A stretch of DNA of 64,000 nucleotides from Owenia fusiformis (taxonomy: Eukaryota; Annelida; Polychaeta; Sabellida; Oweniidae). The stretch lies in assembly GCA_903813345.2 (NCBI GenBank), contig CAIIXF020000001.1, forward strand, positions 39,649,366 through 39,713,365. The letters run 5' to 3'. Below are positions 34,866-48,600 of this stretch, one piece after another. The stretch's first letter is position 1, and every line of letters begins with the position of its first letter. The notes under the pieces are model-generated. The model ran no database searches. It saw nothing but the letters and a program-made list of their open reading frames with translations, and was not told where the DNA came from. A program made the translations under genes and the position numbers.

Positions 34866-37800
34866 TAACTATTACAAAGAATAGAACGTTTTCGGGAAGA
34901 ATTTTTTTCAAAAATAAATCCAGTGTTTTCCTTATAATCATGTTTAACTTTCTAAAAAGAATTTCAGATATCTCATAAAACAAACCATTATTGAAGATTC
35001 AAGATGCAAAAATGTCAGAATCTACAAAAATCTACATAAAAGTTAAAAAAAGAGGATGTCCCTAAAACTCGAAAATTTATCATGTAATAACATAAAAATT
35101 GACTATATAATTAAAAAATTGTGACACATTTTCCAATTTCTTTACTCTCAACGCTTCTCTGTTTCTTTAAATTTTATTCTTGAGAAATACGACAATCATT
35201 GTTTTCTTTTGACAGTTGTCAACCTAACTAATTGTATCAAGTTGTATTTCAGGAGACCTAACCCTGTCCGACACTTGCACATAGCCTACAAGGGAACTAT
35301 TATTCGTGATAGTACTGTATTGTTCAACTTTGATGCAGGTTCAATATCGCTAATTCAGAAATCAATTAGATTACTGTAATATAATCTCACGGATCTCGGT
35401 AACTATATCCACAATATATGTCCATTATAAACTATCTGCTTAGATTTTAGATTATAATGACTGCATATTCTGTGAACTCATTTTTCCTATCAATTATTAT
35501 TTGACTGACCTTAACAATGTATGGAAATTTACCTCAGTAGTGTCCCTGTTAAGCTGGAAGTAGTTATATTGCAGTATTTTCCTAAACAGCTTCTACACGC
35601 ATCACCTGAAAGTAGTTATACAAAATCAGAAACGCATTGATCTAGACCGTCTCCATGTGATGAACCTGCCCTTTTTGTTCCAACTCCAAAAAAAACTTTC
35701 AGTTAAGTTAGAGTCGTCAGAATGCAGGCATAGAAAGGACTGTGCAAATCTATAGAGACAGCAATAAAACTAAAACAAAGAGTTCGTAAATAATTGCGTG
35801 TCGGCAACTTCCTGACGTCTGCTAGCAGAAGTTCCCTGGACCTTATTTAGACTAATCAATTTGGTAAAATAGGCTACAGTCAATTTTTGTTTTATTTAAG
35901 AAACACAAAGCTGTCTTTCCCTGCGGGCGTGCAACTCTGCCATTAGAGTAATTGAGTTCCTGTAAACTGGGTTCAGTAACAATCTTGAAATTCCTCAATC
36001 GTACTTTGGAATATTACTGCAGTAACTGTAAATAGGAACGCTAAATGAAGGATAAGATGGGATATAACATCCATTCTTGTACCAAGTAGCCGCCAATCAA
36101 GTTTGGCTAGTCCTAAATGCTGATATTGAGAGTGCTCTTAGAAGAAGCCGTCTCAAGATCGATAGTAAAATGATGAGCAATATACTTTCATTCGTCATGA
36201 CATTTCATAATATCTCCTAACAAGTCAAGTTCAATGTATTTTATTTTCATTCCCTTTCTCCGTTTATCTGTACAACCATGCCAATATACAGGCAGGCGAC
36301 GCTTCTAAAATAATGTCTTTATGTCTCTCCTCGATCGGCTACTGGACCGGCTATGGCTTATCGTTGAGAAGCTTAGGTCTTTTAGTATAAACAAGGGCCT
36401 CGTCGTTTTGAACATAATTAAATTGACAAAGTTCAAATTAGAATTTCTCAAATCGCAGCCCATCGATTTCAAAGAATTTCAGAGAAATACAGCAAAACAT
36501 CTCACCTTCATGTCCAAAAAATTTCAACAAAAATATCCCACGAAAATCGAAAGTTCTGCTCTCTTACATAATTGGATTACCAAAACGTCATCATATTTAT
36601 ATACATTAACCAATTCACCACTACCAAGGTCATCCATCCGCAGAAAATAATCCCAAAGATTTTACCGTTCACTGTTATGCTCACATGTTTCCCAATTATT
36701 CTGAGCATTATATGCCTGCAAATTAGAGCATTCTATCCAAAGATGGTGCTGTAGTAGACCATTGAAGTCCCCAAACAGGTTTTTAATAGAACTACTTTCC
36801 TCATACCACGAAATAAACAAACAGAGTAAGGATAGTACACTCATTGGCACTTTTTAACCAAAATATATGGAAAAATTCAGGTTTCATTTGGAATAAAAGA
36901 CCAGCTAGAGATAGTATTGAGCATTCCAGATAATCTCATTGAAAACTCCAAAACTGAATATCATTTTGACTAATTTTATCATGATGTTTTTTAAAAGTCC
37001 CCAAAGTTCCAATACCCGTTAGTAGGAAGTAATGTTTATCAACATTTTTTATTTTGAGGAATTTACATTTGAATATTAATGTCGTACATTTCGAAATATA
37101 CATCTCTTACTTATTTTAAGGCTTTGGCAAGGAAGATCATACAGATATATCTTAAACATTTTGCAACTTGTTCACCAGGTGCAACAGGTTCTACCGTTAT
37201 AATAACATTAACACAGAATGGAGGTTTATTGGCATTCAAGAGTGAATCTCCTAACACGGACACATGGTCATAAATTTATTCAAGAGAAAATATGAGATGG
37301 CATTTAAAAAAGTCACATATTTTCATTACAATACCATTATAAGTTAGTAACTAAGTGTGTAATACTAATGTAATACTAAATAATTCTCATCTGCTATCTT
37401 CCTGATGCCTAAATTCCCTCAATGTGAAAAATCCTTGGTGAAGTGAAACATACGCTAACATTCACCTTGGGTTGACCTAGTTTTGACCTCATTCCATGTA
37501 CTGTTTTTGAAATATACATCCGAAGAGATTTTGTATGATCTTTTATACGTTCAATTGACCTGGTGGTTAATCTTAAGAAATAAAATTGTCAGGCTTAACA
37601 CAATAGGAGAGCACCTGAATACTTGATGATTACAAGATGCTGTTCTACTTACACATGACATGATCTAATTCTAACTTTCCCCGGAGTCATTTATTGAGAC
37701 CAAATGATCGGTGAACAAATGTTGTTGACAATCCTTTGAATATTGTAATTAAAGTAAACATTATAATCTATTCTCTTTTTAGCGCTATTTCCTTCCAATA

Positions 37801-39917
37801 TATGATGACTTGCATCTCGTTTTTCTCGGTCAACATCGCACTCCACTATCATCGAGATATAGAAATATTATCCAGATCCTCTGCATACGACGAGAACTTG
37901 ACTTATATACTTTAAACCACCATTGACAAGTTGACTGCTAGTCGATTTGAAAATACTTGTATAAATAGACGTTGTTTTATTAGTCGAGAAGCACCTGTAC
38001 TGTATATGCATACGAATATAAAAAATATATAAGTATCGTTAATGCAACGTGAATTGTTAATAAATCATCTATTGTATTAAAGGACTATTCCAATTAAATA
38101 TTTTTGACGTGGTAAGGTTGCATTGACATCCTTGGTCTAGAAACAAGTATGCAAATAGGATGGAGAAGAATAACCCGACCGTTGTCACAGTTCTGTTCAA
38201 AATGGCCAGATCAAATGTTTTATTAACAAAACTGGACATGAATTTTCTAACAGAATTCATACGGTTGATTTTTTTGGACAAGATTGATATGGGATAAACA
38301 GATCATCCTAATGTAGGTTCAGATTGGGATTATCCCCGAGGTCAATATAAGTTAACATTTCTCCGAAAGCGTGGTGAGTCTGTTTCCTCGCCTACCCCAA
38401 CGCCCATGGTTACAGTCATAGTCTGGGTAGCGCAAGGTACACGTGACACGAAAACACGTGTAGAAAGTGTACGCTTATATAAGATTCTGGTTTCTGCTGT
38501 ATGTCTATGATTAAGACATCAGTATAGTATAACGAGAATTATTTGTATCAGCTTATTAAACACATGGTATTAAAATAAACGAAAGGAGCAATACCACTTC
38601 TAACATAAGATAAAAACGTGCAAGGGAAGAAAATGTTTAACAAATATTACTGAAACAACCGTTAAACAAGGTGTGAAAGCAAGCAAACCTTAGAAGCAAG
38701 CACCGTTATTTTGACACCTGTAATGAAAGCAATCGGGGTACCTTATAAATCATGGCAAGCAGACACTTGTCAGAACCACCAAACTCCTGTTTAGTTTACA
38801 TTAAGTTGCAAAGAAAAATATGGACCACTCAGGAGAATCGGAATTCGTTGAATTTTTCTCCACCTCTAACAACGTCAACAATTCCATTATAAAAGTTGAA
38901 ACACCTAAATAATGCAACATGACAAATGTTTTGTCTGAAATGCAACTAAGAAACGAAATCCTTGGGGATATGTTGACTTTTGAAGATATTCATTTTCACC
39001 AACAATTTCAGCAAGTCAATTCATTACAGCCTTTGCCCATTTAGATCTATTATTTATTTGGGTTAACTACCGTTCTCAACTCAACAGAGACTCACACTTT
39101 AATTTAAGCCTATTCTACACTTTATTGTATTCCCTCCGTTTTTATACCATCCTTGTTTTTCTATTTAAGCCAAGTTAAACCTAATAAATGAACTCTCCTT
39201 TTGTTTTGACTGGTTATCCATTTTACTTAAACGTTTTGTTTGAAGTCATGATAACTGTTGACTTCAGTTTAATCGTATGAGGCTACTGTTGATTCTAACT
39301 TGTTTGAAGGTACCTGTATGTGGTTATTTCGCTCGAGATTGTCTATTTCTGGCCAGTTAGACAATCGAAATTTCAGCGATTGATTTTGTTGCGTCAGTTT
39401 TATATTTATCCATCGTATCCTTTGTCCATTAAGTTGTCTCAATTATATTTATTGTTTATTATACTTCTTCATCATAATTCTGTCATTTACAGCACTATCA
39501 AATTGATTTATGTTTACATAAAATACGATTCTGTAGTACCAACTCCTTTCAAATAGCTTACATATTAACTCCGACTTGCTATTGCTGTGTCTCCTTGCCT
39601 CATTTTCTCGATCCATTTCAAGGGTATATATGAATATTTGACCTTTGAGAGGATAACAACTTTTAGCTTTCTGGACTTTGGATAAAGAACGCTCTTTTCA
39701 TCGTAATAGAGTAACTAGCAAGTTTATTATTTTTGATTATTTCATTATTCCACAAAGAGGTGCATGCTTATTTTAAATGGTCAAACGAGTTTGAAATGGA
39801 ATGAACTGAGAAAGAATGTGGTACTCATAAAAGAGGGATACATTCGTAGTGAATAAAAGAAATTATTGAAGATAATTACACCCCATGGGATAAACACTCC
39901 GACGTGTACACCATCGC
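34866..39917. other. Intergenic, no supported gene
   Basis: 5 kb of AT-rich DNA. The longest frame (36321-36650, 109 codons) starts MSLLDRLLDRLW and has no recognisable domain or splice context. No repeat with both ends was found. Confidence 0.45.
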
Positions 39918-39921
39918 TTAA

Positions 39922-40275
39922 GGATGTTCCCTGGACGAAGTTGAAAACGATGAACACCAACCCCTAATTTTTCTTTTAAAAATGTGAAGTACATAGCATA
40001 ACTAAGTGTTTCTGTGAGTTTAAGAAAAAGTTAAATATTCAAAAGTGTGTTTTGGGGTGAAAACCTGATTTTTAACATGGGTTTCAATGAGAAAGTGCCA
40101 CGCCCACTTTTGTCAAATATTGACACTTTAGAGGCCTCTTGCTCAGAAAAAAGCACACTAACATATGGTTTTTAAAGTTTTAATATTCTTTGTTGCCCGT
40201 GAGAATCCCAGAAAACCATTTTTGAGAAAAAGTTAAATACTATTGAATATTTTCCTATCTGACCAGGGAACATCC
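39922..40275. mobile_element. TTAA-flanked MITE, 354 bp
   Basis: 13-base perfect inverted ends (GGATGTTCCCTGG and its complement) are flanked by TTAA at 39918-39921 and 40276-40279. A TTAA target duplication is typical of piggyBac and Kolobok elements. No coding capacity. Confidence 0.85.
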
Positions 40276-41398
40276 TTAAAGACAAATAAATCAACGATTA
40301 GAAAACAAATTACAAAATAAGTAAAAGCAACGTACCTTAGAACTTTGAACTACAAATATTTTCAATTTTCAATTATATAAGAGAGTGGAATGCCACCATA
40401 ATTATTAGAACTATAGGTAGGATATATATTATAAATATTATCTTATGATGAGACCTATGTTTTCTGAAAAATCTGGAGAAGGTCAGATATCAGACTGTCG
40501 GGTTAATCAATACCGATTATAAAGGGGATCAAGTTTAAGGCAAAATTAAGCCTCTTGGATACACGTTAAACTACCTTCAAGTATATTGATTCGGTGGTAT
40601 AAGAGGGATTACCCTTTGGTGCGGGATCGTATTATCAATAACCTCGTCGTCTTGCATGTATAAAGCAATTACAGAAATTAAGACCAATGAGCTGGATTCC
40701 GAGCCTATCCAACCTCCAATGAATTGCATGTCAGCTTGTTTCCAAACTTTTTTGTAATAAAGAGTAGTTTGTCTTGCTTAGTTGTACTTTACAGCTGAAA
40801 ACTGGACCAAGTTCAGAAAATTTCAACCGATGAACTAATAGAATAGTCAGGTCCCGTTTTGTTTTGTTGATCTTTCTTGGTCGTGGCTTGATATTCCAAT
40901 ACTCTTTCAGATATTTATTCGCATTCATATTCTCAATTATCAACGGGATGAATATGCTCCTTCCCTTGTTTAAATTATAAAACAGCAACTCCACGGAGTG
41001 GCAAATCCCACCGAACAAAATATCTTGACAAAATAGTAACAATCTTATTACTTTGTCCCTAGGTATCAGCATATTAGATTTACACGAAATCCACCCGCCG
41101 GTACTTGAGTTATCAAATATAATGTTGTTTTTTTGAAAAATGGAGGCCATGTTTAACCTGTGTGGCCATCTTTAAAATGTGTCAAGGCATCAGTATATAA
41201 CATTTGAACCGAATCCTTCAACTAGAATTTGAGTTTTTTTTAGAAAAATGGCGGCAAATTGGATTGAGAGACCATATTGAAAATTCCTTCTCGAGCAGAG
41301 GTCCTCTACCTAAGATGGCATAAAAGCCTATAAAATTTGAATTAAATCGACCCATCGATATTTGAGTTATATGAACAATATTCATATAATATTAAGAT
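40276..41398. other. Intergenic with loosely repeated blocks
   Basis: Between 41090 and 41400 three diverged blocks share the pattern CGA/CCC..ATTTGAGTTAT followed by TTTTTAGAAAAATGG-like words, spaced about 120-150 bases. A 139-codon - strand frame at 40731-41150 overlaps them and has no recognised family. Confidence 0.4.
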
Positions 41399-41399
41399 T

Positions 41400-41725
41400 T
41401 TTAGAGCAAACGGTTCGGAACTTTTGGATCAACCCTCGTACAACGTCGGTAACCCTACTATCAAACCAAACTAGTTCTCACTTCGTTCTCGAAAACGGGC
41501 TTCAACTGTCTACGAACGGACTGGACGTACTTAGAACCGTTTGGGGTCTATTTACAAACTTCATCGAACGTACTCGAACAGGTAGGTGCTCCAGAACTTA
41601 GAACATGCTCAAAATGTTCTCGTGGTCGTTACGAGTGGTAACGTACTAACGACGAGCTGGACGTACTACGAACGGAAGTGTTGTACTTCAATCCTACTAG
41701 GGACGTTTTTACAACGAGTAAAGTA
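41400..41725. other. Compositionally odd block rich in GAAC, GTTC and ACGT
   Basis: This stretch is less AT-rich than its surroundings and dense in TACGAACGG, GGACGTACT and related words. Some form small hairpins (AGAACAT...ATGTTCT at 41598-41620). No coding or element boundary was identified. Confidence 0.4.
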
Positions 41726-41956
41726 CGTCACATGGCACGATTGTCAAATGACGCCTGATGAGATCGAAACAACTTTTTTGATTTGGAGGCAACTGGGAAC
41801 GACAGACTTGCGAATGTGCAAAAACGTGAACTGAATACAAAATTATAATAATTTTGTGAAGTGAGAAATCAAGCCGAGACAGGGATATCTGCAGAGCCAC
41901 CCACGATGCCGAATGCCTTGGAATCAACAGGCGGTGACAGGCAGTGATATAATAAA

Positions 41957-42092
41957 ACAAATATTTCACTCTCTTTCGGTGAATACCTGTGGCACTTTCA
42001 CAAGATGATATTCCACTAGGCCTCTGGGCTTCGTTGAACATCACTTGTGAACGATGCATAGGTATTCAGCTCAGTAGAGTGAAATATTTGTT
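41957..42092. repeat. Hairpin MITE candidate
   Basis: The left arm ACAAATATTTCACTCT, then GAATACCT recurs inverted at the right end as AGGTATTC, then AGAGTGAAATATTTGT. Inner sequence pairs further (TTTCACAAG with CTTGTGAA). Confidence 0.7.
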
Positions 42093-43639
42093 CAATATTA
42101 GATGATCGATATTGCCATTGTCTTTTTTCATGTGTCTAGCAAAACAGTTACCCTGAAGATCCTTCACATGAAAATAATCCACAGCGTCACGATGACACCA
42201 ATTTCAACACAATAACCAGGTTCAACGTTTCATAATGCATTTGGTACGGAGAGAAATCAAACAATACACTCACGAAAATAGCCATTGCAATGACAACCTT
42301 GAACTATTCAACGTTGTGTTACATGCTTGTCACAGTCGCCAACTAGACTAGTCTGCTGACAAAAATCAATGAGAGGTAAATCGGACGATATATATGAAAG
42401 TATAAGGTATCATGAATAATGAATCTGATAATGTGTTGTCAGAGCAGGGCATAGCATGTATTGTATTATCTTTCCAGTGACATTCAAAATCTGGAACCAT
42501 CTCTCTAGTGGGACTTAGTAAAGCTATCGATCAAGAGATCACCAATAAATCCTGGATGTTAGTCGAGCTCGCATACATTCTATAAACCTAAAATAACACA
42601 CGCAAAATTAGAAAAAATATTGTCTATGCTCGGTCTTAGTTATACCACCCAAACAGCTTCTTTGAAGAGATTTTAACGCCTCATTTCCTTTTGCCCGATA
42701 TTCAAAATATTCCTGGATGGGCTCGTTACGCCTCTGCAAATTAAATTTTTTACGGTGACGTAATACGAAGAGAATTCTTACCATCCCTTTCAATAGTTTG
42801 GTTTCGCTTCTTTAGAGAACTTCACCATTATTATGTTTTCATGGGCTTTAAAATGGAATAAACTAGGATAGATACACAATAACAGCAATCGTGTATTAGA
42901 AATACATTTCAAAAATGCAATCCACGGTCCACCTATGACAATGCATATCTGTTTAACAAATAGTTTGACAAATCTTGTTTGGCATAATTCACATTGGTTT
43001 AATGTTCTTTAATCCTTAAGTTGACAAAGTTTCATCACTGTAGCTGCTGTATGGCTCATTTGCTGGCAATTGAAAACCTGGCAATTTTTGGCATTGTTCA
43101 GATTGTTGCGTAGGTTCCTTGGACGAGTGAAATGTACATTTAAGAATTCCATTTGAATTGATTCGACTTCGCTTCTTAAAAGAGAGCTTCGTCTTATAAC
43201 TATTTGTTCCCGTCATAACTAGTAATTAAAGATAATACGGGTATGCAGTAATACAGTTTTTAAATCAGGCAGAGCTAGGATGCATAATTAAATTGAGGAA
43301 TAAGATTGAAACAAGTTCAAATAGCATTCTCTATAAAAGGAAAAGTTCCATGCACTGTTATTAACCCATGCGATTGGTGACTTAACTCCAAAAAACAAGC
43401 CAACTATTACGAGGAACTTCATTAAAGGTACTTTCCATGTTTAGTAAATCACAGAAAAATGTTTTGATATGGTCAATAAATATATCACTTAAAAATGTAC
43501 TTGCTAAATCCCAGTAGGCTGTCATATTTTAAGATTTCACACGGGAAGTGACGTCACCGACTCCGATCTTACTTTGGGATAATGCAGGGGGGAGATCTCC
43601 CAAAGTTCAGCCTTCGTATTCGATCACATTGTACTCACG
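42093..43639. other. Intergenic, nothing supported
   Basis: Short frames at 42608 and 43016 have no recognisable features. Confidence 0.4.
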
Positions 43640-43812
43640 TGCTAGATCCATTTAAGGCTTACATGACCATATAGTAATCCAACTGACCGTTGTCCGCCAT
43701 TTTGAATATCATGTGATAGATCCATATAAGGTTTGTATGACCATATAAGAAGTTGTCCGCCATTTTGAATATCATGTGATAGATCCATATAAGGTTTGTA
43801 TGACCATATAGG
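43640..43812. repeat. 63-bp tandem repeat, about 2.5 copies
   Basis: Two near-identical units starting TTGTCCGCCATTTTGAATAT at 43690 and 43753, plus a diverged partial unit at 43641-43673. The apparent repeated peptide in the - strand frame is a by-product of the 63-base period. Confidence 0.85.
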
Positions 43813-44879
43813 ATGGCTAAGGGGAATCCCCGAATACGAAAGAATATGATAGTATTATGGGAGCTACTCACTTCTTCTGGGATAATCACAATTTCTAAAT
43901 GTATAGGGAGACATAAACAATACTCTACAACCATTGACTGTAGTATTCAGTAAACATAATTGTCGCTTGTGGTGTATATTTATGAGGTGTGTAATAGATA
44001 TACTTTTTAATAATACCAAGCAAAATAAATGAGATTTTCATTCCACTTTAACACGGAGTTGTTGTGATGAGCAGGGATATAATCAAGATATGACACACAC
44101 GGGGGCTCTATTATCAACACATTACGGAAATAATGTTTAGAGTGGCTATAAATTGCTACCACGTCCATTAATCCAGTGTGAAAATGATGTAAAATAAAAT
44201 AGATTATCCCATTGGTGAACGTCAATCTTGTGTCAAATGACGTTTTGGAACTAACATCAGTATAAATCGCCCAGTAAAACAGCGTCCATCGGAGCAGACG
44301 GAAGTGATTAATGGGAAGGAATCACCACCGAGAGTCAAAATCGGATCGTTACGCCGACATATCAGTCTCAAAGGGTCTATTCCCTCAACTTTATCGAGCG
44401 AAGATATATATATATATATAATACTTCAATAACCCAACCAGCTAAAATGATGCCATAAAACGGCATATTTCTAGGTCACCCGAGTTAAGCAAAACGTGTA
44501 TTGTATATTGGTTTTTATCTGAGTCCTTACCGTAATTTGTAAAGTGTACAGTCGACTGAATATTCCATGTTTTCATGTGCATCGATGACCAAGGATGGAT
44601 TCTATGCTTTCATTAAATAAAAAATCTCAGTATTTCTCTGATACCCTGCACCATTTGTGTACAAATCCATTGATTCAATAATGCTTTCAAATATACCTTA
44701 CTACTTTCGAAATTAGTTTTTGTTCGATATAAAGTAGTTCTGCTCTTGCAGTTGTATTCTTTTTACTGTGATAGCCTCGTATATAATTGCATAGAGCAAG
44801 AGCGAGCCCTGCTAGACTGTTCTTTGATATATTCCACTGTTATCTGCTGATTTATCAATACCCGGATTCCTCATGACAT
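43813..44879. other. Intergenic with a TA microsatellite
   Basis: (TA)n occupies about 44403-44422. Otherwise no gene or complete element was recognised. Confidence 0.45.
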
Positions 44880-45555
44880 TGGAGATCAGAAAATACCTCC
44901 AAGGTACAAATCGTCGGGTTCATTGGAACTATTATTTGGATCGAGATCTTGTCAATGAGCTGCCCATGTTTTGCGTTCTGCGACTGATGACTGACCATCA
45001 AAGCATTGCCTAAGCCATTTCAGCATATCATTTGCAGTGTGGAGGTGGTTCTGTCTTGTTAAACCATTGCCCATCTCTTTGAACACACCTTCTAGTGCCT
45101 AATGGTATTCAAAGCTTAGTGAGAACTTGAATAGAATGGTCCTTCCTTGTGATAGCATGTCCCCTCTAGTTATCCTCGAATCAATAGGGACCAATGATTC
45201 CATGTTTGCGTATTGCCACTCAGGCAGTGCATTTTTCAGAATGCAATGGACGCTGTTCACTTCATCAGGAGGATGTAAGCCCCAGTAGTACCTGTTCTCG
45301 AAATCAACTTGTCCATTCAAAAAATAATGTGTGTATGAGAGTCATCAACAGCTTCGTTCACCGGATTCAATTGTTCATAGAAAGGAGAGGTGCCCACTTG
45401 GAGCATGTTTTGCAAAGTGCTGTAGTTTTTGACTCGATAGGCTAATTACCATCGAACTTTCACAAAATGTAAGTAATTCAGAAATTTCAAGGCAGAATAT
45501 GCAAGATTGACCGAGTTATTCAACTTTCTTTACGGACCTGTTTTTTGACACCCTG
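44880..45555 (+). mobile_element. Decayed Tc1/mariner-like element, transposase C-terminus and right end
   Basis: On the + strand, VINSFVHRIQLFIERRGAHL followed by EHVLQ (about 45333-45420) matches the C-terminal signature of IS630/Tc1-type transposases (compare [16 protein letters not shown] in the 9.4-kb element). The right end TTTTTTGACACCCTG|TA is at 45541-45555. No left end was found, so the start is approximate. Confidence 0.75.
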
Positions 45556-48348
45556 TACATACAACTTTTGGGGTCAGATTTATGGTCCTAGGTGCTCTTC
45601 AGAGGGACGAGATGCTATAGATGGCGTGGAGGTCATGCATCTACATCTACAGATAGACACGTTGACTTGAAAGTGTGCGAAATGCAACAGAATATGATTT
45701 CCATTATATATTGGACATATCTAGGGCAATGGAGACCATTACAATATCAGAAAAACATCATATTCTGACAATTCTAACTCATTCAATCAGCTGATCTCTG
45801 ATCATGAACGATGATATATTGCCTTGACAGACAGATGCGGAATGTGAATTCGAATGTCGTGTAACCTAGGGTAAATGAGCGTTATAAGGGTTTATTGCAA
45901 TCTCTCCGAATTTGATTCGCAATTTACAATTTAGAATCAAACAGAAAATCACAATTCAAAGTAATAATATCAGACCTCCCTATGGATAAGTGTTAGGCTT
46001 ACACAGATTTAAATTGAATACATTAATAAAGCAAAAAACGAAATCACCTCCAAGGGGTGCCTTGTATTGGATAAACCCGATTATGAGATATAAAATAATT
46101 GCATTTGTATACTTATACGCTAGAAGCACAGAATAAAAGTTTGTCTCATTAATTAAAACCATTAGAATATTAAATTCCCAAGGGTTGTTAACGGATTATA
46201 ATCAATGCTCTATGGGTCCTCAGGTTAGATGCATTTAGCATGTACTCGATCTAAATAGTTTTACAAGAGATTTTACTACGCGTTTCCAATAGAGGGCTTC
46301 ATCTTCTAACTTAAAAATAAAAGTAATTCATTGATCTAACTTAAAATCAAAATTCTTTTCAGTTCCAAAACGACTAACCAATCAGATAACTGCTCTGTCA
46401 TTCTGCCTAGACGTAGCTGACATTTATAAGTTAAAACTCTCATTAGAGTTACCTTTGAGGCCATTAAGATCGTACCAGTATCTGAACTGTAAAATCATAG
46501 GGAAGTATGTGACTGCGTTGGTCGATGGATCCCAGGGTATGCATATATGATCAAAATCTTACATTAATTAAGTTGAATAATAAAAGTATAATTCTTTAAA
46601 AAAAATATCTCGAAAAAGTGCAATGTGCTGACACGAGAAGACATATGATGGATTCCAGAGTTCCTTTTATTGTGATCGATATATATTGACATCTACATAC
46701 ACGTTAATCCACCGAGTACAGGTCGAAAGTATTAACAGTGTCATCTTCCTAAACTGCATAAATCCATCTTATTGTTCCACAACAATTCCAGGAACGTGCC
46801 GAATGATATATTATTGTATGCGAAAGATCTGCCAAATGATCACTTAATTGCAATTGCAATTGCGTCACCTGTAACGTTTCACGCTTGGTACAGTTTATGC
46901 TAACATACCTTTAGCAGACACAACCTCAATCATCATTTATCAGCTGCTTGCTAATGATGCTATACATCCAATTGTATTTTCTAGAGCCTTTGTTATGTGA
47001 TGGCAGAGAATTCAAAACACAAAGTATCACAGGTGGTATGCAGTGGCTCAAAGGCATCACTATCTAATGGTATCACGTAGGATAAAATATGTCTTGAGAT
47101 TTTAACATGACAACCTACAAATTCAGTAAAAATAATTGACTCAGCATTTTAATAACAGTTCAAAAAAGATTGAAATTAAAACAACTGAAAATCAGTAATC
47201 TGGTCTCAGACGCTGTTCTATACATTTTACTGATGATCCTTTATACTTTATTTCACCAAACCCCCTTTTTATCAACCGCATTATGTTGTGGGTAATCGCA
47301 ATGTGCATCTCCAGTAAGCTCTAACCTGTCACGATGAACACCTTTTACAGTAACCAACTTATGAAGGCACCCGTATGTTCATCCCTTTACAGCGACAACT
47401 TCGACTTCCAAGGTGTTATAACTATACGAATTCATCTTCCACAAAATGAATGTTAACGATGGCTACTTTTGGATGCCAAAGAGCAAAAGTAAGGACCGAC
47501 AAATTCCATAACCGGACATTCAACACTTTCAACAAAGGATAACTAATAGGTAAATACATCTAGTAACTTAAAAATATTGTTAGTAGAAACTTCGTTTTCT
47601 AATATTTATGGCGAAAAGAAGATAAACGAACGATAAGGGATTCGATTAAGGGTCATAAAACTGTTAACAGCGTGGTTTTATATACAGGAATATCCATTAG
47701 TTATTATCGGTATTATTATATTTCCATTAGTATTTGATAATCTTTTTCAAAGCTGTGTTCCCGACATTTCGCATTTAGAACAATGCCGTAGAAAGCCACA
47801 CAACAAAATGTCATGTAATGATTCAGCGTGAAATTATAAAAATCGTGATGTTCAATGGATCCCCAGGGAAATAAAATGTTGCGTTAGCGTTTGTGTTATT
47901 ATTGTTTTTGAGCAGCTCAAACTAAACAGAATATATGTCCCTACGGTTTCCCCTGACAGTGAGTTGGTCAAGCATCCAAATAACAATTCACAACTAAACG
48001 GATTCAGAAAACGGTTCGTTTTTTCTCCTTTTTAATTTTAAAAGAATGTTATTCCGGTTCTTTGACATTATTCCATACATTACATCCGGAACGTTCAATA
48101 AGCATTAAGTGAATTATCAACAGGTTATATATGATGTGATCTGTCAGTCCTCTTGATATATAGTAGTAACTAACAAATATTTTTTCTTTAGGTGACCTTT
48201 GCATTTTTCACATGTGCCGGGTAATGAAACGCTTGGGAATATATCGATATCTCGGACTACGGACGTCAGATGCTAACAATCTTGATCTTCAAGATCTACA
48301 CTGGACGAAATAGGTTTCTTTGAAAATTCCAAGGAGCAATGAATATGC
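45556..48348. other. Intergenic, no supported gene
   Basis: AT-rich. It contains a short AATTGCAATTGCAATTGC repeat near 46848. No domain, RNA gene or complete element was seen. Confidence 0.45.
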
Positions 48349-48600
48349 AGGGTTACGCACAGGGAGGTTTTGCATATGCATATCTACCTGAGGGACCGAA
48401 CGTAGATGTACATATCTCACGTCGCGAGGTATAAATCCTACATACACACCGACCAAACATAGCTGCTTTATCCAATGCCCAGTATAGTATAGTTTTCTAT
48501 ATTTTTAATAATATCTGTTTTTTCTAATTTAAAAAAAAATTGTTCACAATTATTTTTCAAACTTTTTTTCAATATTTTTTTGAATTTTTTTTTCAAAGCG
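48349..48600 (+). mobile_element. Hairpin-plus-T-rich-tail repeat, copy 2
   Basis: Shares with 14664-14955 the words GGGAGGTTTTG.ATATG, GCATATCTAC, GAGGGACCGA, GTAGATGT.CATATCTC, CCGACC.AACATA and CTGCTTTATCC, followed by AGTTTTCTA and a ~110-base T-rich tail. It is shorter in the central stem. Confidence 0.72.

Noticed and set aside
36321-36650. 109-codon + strand frame starting MSLLDRLLDRLW
   Set aside because: No domain recognised and no supporting signals; low-complexity leucine and lysine pattern only.
40731-41150. 139-codon - strand frame
   Set aside because: Overlaps diverged repeat blocks and shows no family; not enough to call a gene.
43659-43934. - strand frame with an apparent 21-residue peptide repeat
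   Set aside because: Explained by the 63-bp DNA tandem repeat, whose period is a multiple of three.
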